A stretch of DNA of 64,000 nt from a bacterium. Its GTDB lineage: Bacteria; UBA8248. Location: NCBI GenBank assembly GCA_022828125.1, contig JAJEJD010000019.1:266875-330874 (forward strand), in the 5' to 3' direction. A program made the position numbers and the translations under genes. The notes below the pieces were generated by a model. The model ran no database searches, was not told the DNA's origin, and worked only from the letters and a program-made list of their open reading frames with translations. Below, piece by piece: positions 58,340 through 64,000 of this stretch (positions are counted from its first letter, which is position 1; every line of letters starts with the position of its first letter).

Positions 58340-60264
58340 TACTTGTAACTCCTCACGCTGAATTCAACTTCCTCGAATTCGAGATTTTCCTTGTGCAGTA
58401 CCGGACGCCCGCCGTTGCGCGGCGCCTCCCACGCGCTCACGTGGCTGAAATGCTCATCGTCGCGAAGAGCTTCGCCCTCTTGTGTCTGATATTCCTCCCG
58501 GAAATGCCCGCCGCAGGATTCCTTCCGCACCAGCGCGTCGTAGCACATGAGTTCCGCGAATTCGAGGAAATCGGCCACGCGCAGCGCCTTTTCGAGCTCC
58601 GGGTTCAGCTCGTCGCCGCCTCCGGGCACGGACACGTTCTCCCAGAACTCCTCCTTGAGCGCGGGAATCAGATCGAGCGCTTTGGTCAGGCTCTGGTCGG
58701 TGCGGGCCATTCCGCAGTAATCCCAGCAGATGAGGCCCAGTTCGCGGTGGAACGAGGTCACCGTGCGCTTGCCGTCGATCGAGAGCACACGCTTGATTCT
58801 GTCTTTTACGTCATCCGCGGCTTGCGTGAATTCCGAAGAATCGGCGGAATAATCTCCGGGCGTCTGGCTCGCGAGGTAATTCCCCACCGTGTAGGGCGCG
58901 ACGAAATAGCCGTCGGCCAGCCCCTGCATGAGGGCGCTCGCTCCCAGGCGGTTAGCACCATGGTCCGAGAAATTCGACTCGCCCAGCACGAACAGGCCGG
59001 GGATGTTGCTCATGAGGTTGTAGTCGACCCACAGCCCGCCCATGGTGTAGTGGATGGCCGGGTAGATGCGCATGGGCACTTCGTAGGCGTTCTCGCCGGT
59101 GATCTTCTCGTACATGTCGAACAGGTTGCCGTAGCGCTGCTGCACCACGGGCAGGCTGAGGCGCTTGATGGCGTCCGTAAAGTCGAGATAGACGCCCAAG
59201 CCCGTATCGCCCACGCCGCGCCCCTCGTCGCACGCCCTTTTCGCCGCGCGCGAGGCGATGTCCCGAGGCGCCAGGTTCCCGAAGCTCGGGTACATGCGCT
59301 CCAAGTAATAATCACGCTCGTCCTCGGGTATCTCGGCCGGGCCGCGCGGGTCGCCCTCTTTCGTCGGCACCCAGATGCGCCCGTCGTTTCGAAGCGATTC
59401 GGACATGAGCGTGAGTTTCGACTGGTGATCCCCCGAAACCGGAATGCAGGTGGGGTGGATCTGCGTGTAGCAGGGATTCGCGAAATATGCGCCCTTCATG
59501 TACGCGCGAATCGAGGCGGTGACGTTGTTCCCCATGGCGTTCGTCGAGAGGTAGAAAACCGGGCCGTAGCCGCCCGTCGCCATGATGACGACGTCCGCCG
59601 CGTGTTTTTCGATCTCGCCGGTCACGAGGTTCCTGGTGATAACCCCCTTCGCCTGACCGTCCACCAGGACGATTTCAAGCATCTCGGTGCGCGAGTGCAT
59701 CTTCACCGTGCCCGCCGCTACCTGGCGGCTCAGGGCCGCGTATACGCCCAGGAGAAGCTGCTGACCCGTCTGACCCCGGGCGTAGAAGGTTCTCGACACC
59801 TGCGCGCCGCCAAAGGAGCGGTTCGCGAGCTGTCCGCCGTATTCGCGCGCAAACGGCACGCCCATGGCGACGCACTGGTCGATGATGTTGGCGCTCACCT
59901 GCGCCAGTCGGTACACGTTCGACTCGCGGGATCGGAAATCGCCCCCCTTGATGGTGTCGTAGAAGAGCCTGTAGGTGCTGTCGCCGTCGTTCTGGTAGTT
60001 CTTGGCGGCATTGATTCCGCCCTGGGCCGCGATGGAGTGCGCCCGGCGGGGGCTGTCCTGATAGCAGAAACAATCCACGTTGTAGCCCAACTCGCCCAGC
60101 GTGGCCGCAGCGCCCCCTCCGGCCAGCCCCGAACCCACCACGATTATCTTGTAGCGGCGTCTGTTGGCCGGATTCACGAGCTTCATGTTGAAGCGGTGAT
60201 TGTCCCACTTCTCCGCCAGAGGGCCTGCGGGGACGTTTCCGTTCAGGCTGCCGTTCGTATCCAT
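58339..60264 (-). CDS. sdhA: Succinate dehydrogenase/fumarate reductase flavoprotein subunit
   Basis: A 641-residue flavoprotein. FAD motif [20 protein letters not shown] near residue 40, covalent FAD His in [18 protein letters not shown] near residue 70, [14 protein letters not shown] near residue 250-270, and [15 protein letters not shown] near 440. The length and the b558-type partner place it in the Bacillus/epsilon-type SdhA class. 24 bp downstream of sdhC. Confidence 0.96.
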   Translation of the reverse strand: MDTNGSLNGNVPAGPLAEKWDNHRFNMKLVNPANRRRYKIIVVGSGLAGGGAAATLGELGYNVDCFCYQDSPRRAHSIAAQGGINAAKNYQNDGDSTYRLFYDTIKGGDFRSRESNVYRLAQVSANIIDQCVAMGVPFAREYGGQLANRSFGGAQVSRTFYARGQTGQQLLLGVYAALSRQVAAGTVKMHSRTEMLEIVLVDGQAKGVITRNLVTGEIEKHAADVVIMATGGYGPVFYLSTNAMGNNVTASIRAYMKGAYFANPCYTQIHPTCIPVSGDHQSKLTLMSESLRNDGRIWVPTKEGDPRGPAEIPEDERDYYLERMYPSFGNLAPRDIASRAAKRACDEGRGVGDTGLGVYLDFTDAIKRLSLPVVQQRYGNLFDMYEKITGENAYEVPMRIYPAIHYTMGGLWVDYNLMSNIPGLFVLGESNFSDHGANRLGASALMQGLADGYFVAPYTVGNYLASQTPGDYSADSSEFTQAADDVKDRIKRVLSIDGKRTVTSFHRELGLICWDYCGMARTDQSLTKALDLIPALKEEFWENVSVPGGGDELNPELEKALRVADFLEFAELMCYDALVRKESCGGHFREEYQTQEGEALRDDEHFSHVSAWEAPRNGGRPVLHKENLEFEEVEFSVRSYK

Positions 60265-60288
60265 ACCCTTCTCCTCACCAAGGGAGAA

Positions 60289-60966
60289 CTATTTCAACAC
60301 ACCCGCCAAGACGGCCAGCGGAATCGCCATGAAGCCCGCGGCGACGAGGACGCCGCTCCAGGGGCCCAGCCGTTTGATCAAAGGGTTGTAAGAGGGATTG
60401 TTGATCCCCAGCGACTGGAACAGGCTCGTCACGCCGTGGCTCAGGTGAAGCCCAAGCAGAATCATCGAAACCAGATACACGCCCGATACCGCGGTGTTCC
60501 TGAATCCGAGAATCACCATCCTGTAGACGTCGTGGCGACCCTGCGCGTCGTGCAACTGGGCGAATTCGGGGTTCGTGGCGAAGAGCGTGAAATGAAGCAG
60601 GTGGTAGGCGGCGAAAGCCAGCACCAAGAGGCCCGTCAACACGATGGAGCGGCCCGCATAGGTGACCATCGTGGATTCGGAGACGGCGTAGGCCTGAGGC
60701 CGGGCCGCCTGATTCATGCGCCAAAGGCGCAGGGCCGAACCGATGTGCACCAGGAACACGACAAGAAGCCCTATGCGCGCCACCCACAGGAGAGCACCCA
60801 AGTCCTTCAATCCCTTCGCATAGGCGTTCGTCGCTTCGGGGCCTGCGAACATCAGGAGGTTGCCGAGCATGTGGGCGATGATGAACAGGACCAGAAGAAT
60901 ACCGGTGACGGCCATGGCGACTTTCGCGCCGATGGATGATTGCAGGACTTTCGCGAACCTGCCCAT
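60289..60966 (-). CDS. sdhC: Succinate dehydrogenase cytochrome b558 subunit
   Basis: A 225-residue single membrane subunit with five spans: AKVAMAVTGILLVLFIIAHML, ALLWVARIGLLVVFLVHIGSAL, VLTGLLVLAFAAYHLLHFTLF, VSGVYLVSMILLGLHLSHGV and VLVAAGFMAIPLAVLAGVL. Histidines in the spans (AHML, VHIG, YHLLHF, LHLSHG) are the expected ligands of two b hemes. This fused C/D type usually uses menaquinone. ATG 60966 follows GGGAG; a TTG three bases earlier is less likely. First gene of sdhCAB. Confidence 0.93.
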   Translation of the reverse strand: MGRFAKVLQSSIGAKVAMAVTGILLVLFIIAHMLGNLLMFAGPEATNAYAKGLKDLGALLWVARIGLLVVFLVHIGSALRLWRMNQAARPQAYAVSESTMVTYAGRSIVLTGLLVLAFAAYHLLHFTLFATNPEFAQLHDAQGRHDVYRMVILGFRNTAVSGVYLVSMILLGLHLSHGVTSLFQSLGINNPSYNPLIKRLGPWSGVLVAAGFMAIPLAVLAGVLK

Positions 60967-61033
60967 CAAATTGCTCTCCCAAAAGCAAAAAATCTCGAAA
61001 TCGAGAGGGTTGATTCGTCCAATCGGGTGGCAA

Positions 61034-61060
61034 TGTATAGTTTCGGGCGCAGGCGGTCAA
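61034..61060 (-). promoter_or_regulatory. Candidate promoter of the sdh operon
   Basis: On the minus strand TTGACC (61060-61055) and TATACA (about 61039-61034) are 15 bp apart, shorter than ideal. The sdhC start is about 70 bp downstream. The -10 and -35 match well individually, the spacing does not. Confidence 0.35.
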
Positions 61061-61191
61061 CCACATTTTGGAAATTCCTCTTTTTTCACCAGACCCCGTT
61101 TCACCCCGTGGCCTATTTATGGTTTTTGCGATATTTTAGGCTTGGAATCAGCCCGGTTTTCCGGCAAACCCACCCCGAGAGGGACGCTCAG

Positions 61192-62214
61192 ATGCTGAAC
61201 GGCGACGTCTTCGTTTTCGACAACGTGGTTCACATGTACGACCTCTCGGACGAGAACCTCGCCCGCCCGGACAGCGGACTCGATCGCCTCTGGCACCTGC
61301 GTATCGGCAAGGGAAGACGCCCCGCGGGCCAGGAGGACGTCTACGCGGGCGGGGACGCAATCGGCGGGTTCGCCAGGAAATGGACCTGCGATGAGCTCGG
61401 CAAGCTGGTCTTCGAGGATTCCGAGACCGACATGGCGATGGCGCAAGCCGTCGTGCTCTACGACGTCTACAAGGAGGGCTTCTCCCCCGTTCAGGCGCAA
61501 TACGAATTCGCATGCGCGAACCCCGGGCGCGTCTTGTTCTGCGGCGGGGTGGACCCCAAGTATCCGAGCGTCGAGGGCGCGCTTGAGGAACTGGAGCGTC
61601 AGGTGAGGGAGATGGGCGCGCGCTCGGTGAAGTTCTACAACGCCCACATCGACGGGAACTCCTGGCGTTGCGACGATCCGGAACTCGCCTATCCGATATA
61701 CGAGAAAGGGCGCGAGCTTGGGCTCAACGTGTTCCAGTACCACAAGGGCTTTCCCATCACCCGCGCGCGACTGGAGGATTTGACGCCGCTCGACATCCAG
61801 CAGGCGGCCATGGATTTTCCAGATCTCACCTTCGCCATCCACCACCTCGCGCTTCCCTACTTCGAGGAGTGCGTCTACATCGCGGCGCGCTTCGAGAACG
61901 TGGTGCTCGTCCTCTCGGGCACGATGCACCTGCCCCTCGTCGCGCCCTGGCAGTTCAAGGAATACATGGGCAGGCTGCTCCGGGACGTGGGCTCCGAGCG
62001 AATCCTCTGGGGCTCGGAAGCGCCCCTGCTGGGCAATCCCCAGCCCATGATCGAGTGGTTCTGGGAGATGGAGATCGACGAGGAACTCCAGGAGCGATAC
62101 GGCTATCCTCCCATCACGGAACAGGACAAGCGCAACATCCTGGGCGAGAACCAGGCCAGACTCTTCGGAATCGACGTGGCGTCGAAGAAAAAAGAGTTCG
62201 GCCTCCTCGCCTGA
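61192..62214 (+). CDS. Amidohydrolase-like (ACMSD-type) protein with an altered metal site
   Basis: A 340-residue TIM-barrel protein of the amidohydrolase 2 (PF04909-like) type: FDNVVHMYDLSDENLARPDSG at the start, RSVKFYNAHIDGNSWRCDDP near residue 150, NVFQYHKGFP, TFAIHHLALPYFEECVYIA and ERILWGSEAPLLGNPQPM near 270. In decarboxylase-type members, HxH and a final Asp bind zinc; here the first motif has only one His (VHMYD) and the final Asp position is Glu (GSEAP). It may use a different metal set or be inactive. GAGAGGG upstream; the M24 gene follows after 131 bp. Confidence 0.8.
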   Translation: MLNGDVFVFDNVVHMYDLSDENLARPDSGLDRLWHLRIGKGRRPAGQEDVYAGGDAIGGFARKWTCDELGKLVFEDSETDMAMAQAVVLYDVYKEGFSPVQAQYEFACANPGRVLFCGGVDPKYPSVEGALEELERQVREMGARSVKFYNAHIDGNSWRCDDPELAYPIYEKGRELGLNVFQYHKGFPITRARLEDLTPLDIQQAAMDFPDLTFAIHHLALPYFEECVYIAARFENVVLVLSGTMHLPLVAPWQFKEYMGRLLRDVGSERILWGSEAPLLGNPQPMIEWFWEMEIDEELQERYGYPPITEQDKRNILGENQARLFGIDVASKKKEFGLLA

Positions 62215-62345
62215 GGCCAGTCGGGATTGCGCTCGATACCACCGGGTTTCGGATTGACCCTCACCGCTTCCTGAGCGAGGATGAGCAGGTCAACCGACAA
62301 TCCATTTCAGATATCGGCTGGAAGTATAAATTTGGAGGAATTTTC

Positions 62346-63476
62346 ATGATACCACCCTATGACGGTGAAAAACTCGACCGCCTCATGAGCGAGGCCGGCG
62401 TCGACCTCGTTCTCGCGAACTCGCGGGAGAACGTACGGTACCTGTGCGGCGGCTACTACTTCCACTTTCACGAGCGGTTCACGTCCATGGGACGCGGCCA
62501 GTACATGGCCCTGGCGGGCATCCCGCGCGGCGACGCCGGAAAAGCGTTCCTGATCGGCGGGGCCGGTGAACTCGGCCAGGCGCAGGACCAGAACCTCTGG
62601 ATACCCGAACTCATCCCTTCGGGCAGATATCCGGCCGAAGCCGCCGCCGACGCCGCGCGCGCGATCTCTGAGCGCGGACTGGGAAGCGGCGCCATCGCCG
62701 TGGAGGAGAATTTTCTCCCCTCCTCCGCCAAGGACGCGCTCATGAGTGCGCTGCCGAACGCGACTTTCGTGGAGGCGCTTCCGATTCTGGAGGAGCTTCG
62801 CGCCATCAAGACGCCCGAGGAGATTGAACTTTACCGGCGCATCTCCCAGGCGGACGCCGAGGCGATTCGAGACGCTTTCGAGACGGCCAAGCCCGGCGCC
62901 ACGACCAGGGAGGTCGCCCACGCCGTGGAACGCGGCATGACGGACAGGGGCCTCCACTTCCTGTGGGTCTTCGCCGCGGCGGGACCGGGCATGCTGCGCG
63001 CTCCGTCCGGGAAAGTGTGGGAAAAAGGAGAAGTGCTGCACCTGGACGCGGGCGGCTCGGAATCCGACTACCTGACGGACATCTGCCGGATGGGCGTGCG
63101 GGGCGAGCCCACGCCGCTTGCGGATGAACTCTACAAGGCCTGTCTCGGAACGCAGGATCACGTGCGCGCCGAGATTCGCGCAGGCGCGGTGTGCGGCGAT
63201 ATATACGAGAAGGGCACGACGTATCTCAAGAACACCGAGCACGGCGCGTACGGCAACTTCATCATCCACGGCATCGGCATGGTCTCGCACGAGCAGCCCT
63301 ATTTCGGCCCGGGCGTCGAAAGAGCGCTCGAAGAGGGCATGGTGGTGTCGATAGAGACCGACATCCGCCACCCCGAGGTGGGCTACGTGAAGGTGGAAGA
63401 CGCCGTGGCGGTGACGGCGGACGGCTACGAACCCCTGGGCGACCTGGGGCGTGAGGACTGGGTGGTCGTCGATTGA
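62346..63476 (+). CDS. M24 family metallopeptidase (Xaa-Pro aminopeptidase/creatinase-like), copy 1
   Basis: A 376-residue protein. N-terminal creatinase-like domain (LDRLMSEAGVDLVLANSRENVRYLCGGYYFHFH), then the pita-bread domain with metal ligands LHLDAGGSESDYLTDICRMG (two Asp), FIIHGIGMVSHEQP (His), VVSIETDIRH and YVKVEDAVAVT (two Glu). The five-ligand set looks intact. GGAGG precedes ATG 62346. Its stop overlaps the start of a paralogue (TGATG). Confidence 0.9.
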   Translation: MIPPYDGEKLDRLMSEAGVDLVLANSRENVRYLCGGYYFHFHERFTSMGRGQYMALAGIPRGDAGKAFLIGGAGELGQAQDQNLWIPELIPSGRYPAEAAADAARAISERGLGSGAIAVEENFLPSSAKDALMSALPNATFVEALPILEELRAIKTPEEIELYRRISQADAEAIRDAFETAKPGATTREVAHAVERGMTDRGLHFLWVFAAAGPGMLRAPSGKVWEKGEVLHLDAGGSESDYLTDICRMGVRGEPTPLADELYKACLGTQDHVRAEIRAGAVCGDIYEKGTTYLKNTEHGAYGNFIIHGIGMVSHEQPYFGPGVERALEEGMVVSIETDIRHPEVGYVKVEDAVAVTADGYEPLGDLGREDWVVVD

Positions 63477-64000
63477 TGAAGCCCAGCTATGATGAGGAAA
63501 AACTCGCGCGCCTGATGGAAGAAGCGGGCGTCGATCTCATACTCGCGCACACGCCCCACAACGTCCGCTACCTGACGGGCGGCTACTACTTCCATTTCCG
63601 CGAAAGGGTGGCCGCCATCGGGCCGAGCCAGTACCTCCCTTTCGTGGGAATCCCCCGCGACAACCCCGAAAACGCCTTTCAGGTGGCATGGCGCGTCGAG
63701 GCGTCGCCGCGAAACGAGGTGGACACCTGGATACCCGATGTCATCTACACGAAGGCGCGGGGTACCGTAGGCGCGGCGGAAACGGCCGCCGAGGCCATCC
63801 GTAAGCGGAGGCTGGATGAAGGAACCATCGCCGTGGAGCGCGCCTTCATGCCTGTGGATGCGATGGAAGCTCTCGAAAAAGAACTCCACGGCGCGCGGTT
63901 CGTCGACTCCCTCGGGGTTCTGGAAGAGCTTCGCGCCGTGAAGCGAGAAGACGAACTGGAGATATTCCGGCGCGCAGCGCTTGCGGATTCAGAAGCCATA
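63476..64000 (+). CDS. M24 family metallopeptidase, copy 2 (partial)
   Basis: 175 residues up to the right edge, beginning MKPSYDEEKLARLMEEAGVD, LILAHTPHNVRYLTGGYYFHF. It is collinear with copy 1 throughout (GGYYFHF, SQYLPFVGIPRDN, WIPDVIY, IAVERAFMP, LEELRAVKREDELEIFRR). Only the N-terminal domain and start of the catalytic part are inside the window, so the metal ligands cannot be checked. The ATG is within the preceding stop (TGATG), so translation is coupled. Confidence 0.88.
   Translation, partial: MKPSYDEEKLARLMEEAGVDLILAHTPHNVRYLTGGYYFHFRERVAAIGPSQYLPFVGIPRDNPENAFQVAWRVEASPRNEVDTWIPDVIYTKARGTVGAAETAAEAIRKRRLDEGTIAVERAFMPVDAMEALEKELHGARFVDSLGVLEELRAVKREDELEIFRRAALADSEAI

Noticed and set aside
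58393-60939. 848-codon open frame on the plus strand
   Set aside because: It runs antisense to sdhA and sdhC, which have clear family motifs; it is a GC-rich shadow frame with a low-complexity Arg/His/Val composition.

Overview
This is a GC-rich, gene-dense bacterial chromosome segment with about 60 protein genes, two tRNA genes (Val-CAC and Asn-GTT) and many intergenic repeats. The gene content suggests an uncultured Gram-negative-type bacterium: hopanoid/squalene genes, a PriA primosome helicase, a three-gene menaquinone-type succinate dehydrogenase, a TRAP transporter, many flavin-dependent oxidoreductases and alpha/beta hydrolases, and tandem M24 peptidases. This mix is reminiscent of Deltaproteobacteria-like, Nitrospinota or Tectomicrobia metagenomic lineages. 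That placement is inference; no phylogenetic marker here settles it.

The most striking property is selenocysteine use. Four genes are each interrupted by one in-frame UGA, placed exactly where the homologous family has its catalytic cysteine. They are a DUF442-type phosphatase cut by the left edge (1-303), a FrnE/DsbA-type oxidoreductase (9382-10014), a second DsbA-type protein (33032-33715, minus) and a TlpA-like thioredoxin (36465-36989). The last three have a hairpin about 16-21 nt after the UGA, as expected for a bacterial SECIS. A standard gene caller truncates or splits all four.

Layout. 1-9.3 kb: phosphatase and SirB1-like protein, TPP enzyme, cold shock protein, a squalene operon (DUF3891, Nudix-HpnC-HpnD fusion, HpnE) and MetX fused to a NIL domain. 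9.3-15.4 kb: selenoprotein, repeat-filled gap, CrtI/CrtO-like oxidoreductase, RidA, coiled-coil membrane protein, tRNA-Val. 15.4-26.4 kb: Gfo/Idh/MocA oxidoreductase, priA, PLP dehydratase, DUF362, SDR and acyl-CoA dehydrogenase pair, flavoprotein coupled to queC. 26.5-36.3 kb: hydrolases and flavin enzymes, an inserted lipoprotein gene between 33-bp direct repeats, an AAA ATPase with duplicated promoter repeats, the second DsbA-like selenoprotein, an orphan ABC ATPase. 36.4-44 kb: selenothioredoxin/cytochrome b/YedY-like molybdoenzyme operon and a TRAP transporter operon. 44-46.4 kb: tRNA-Asn followed by a HEPN-like gene, an orphan HicB and an acidic repeat protein ending in an eL13-like domain. 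46.6-57.3 kb: catabolic oxidoreductases, IlvD/Edd dehydratase with a 2-hydroxyacid dehydrogenase, YedK, an OYE and hydrolases. 57.6-64 kb: sdhCAB, an amidohydrolase-like protein and two tandem M24 peptidases.

About seven intergenic regions hold copies of a MITE-like family ending in GGGGTTGTTGAAAAAGCC-type inverted repeats, with palindromic cores of long C/G runs. Other small palindromic repeat families occur at 13.7 kb and 54.2 kb.
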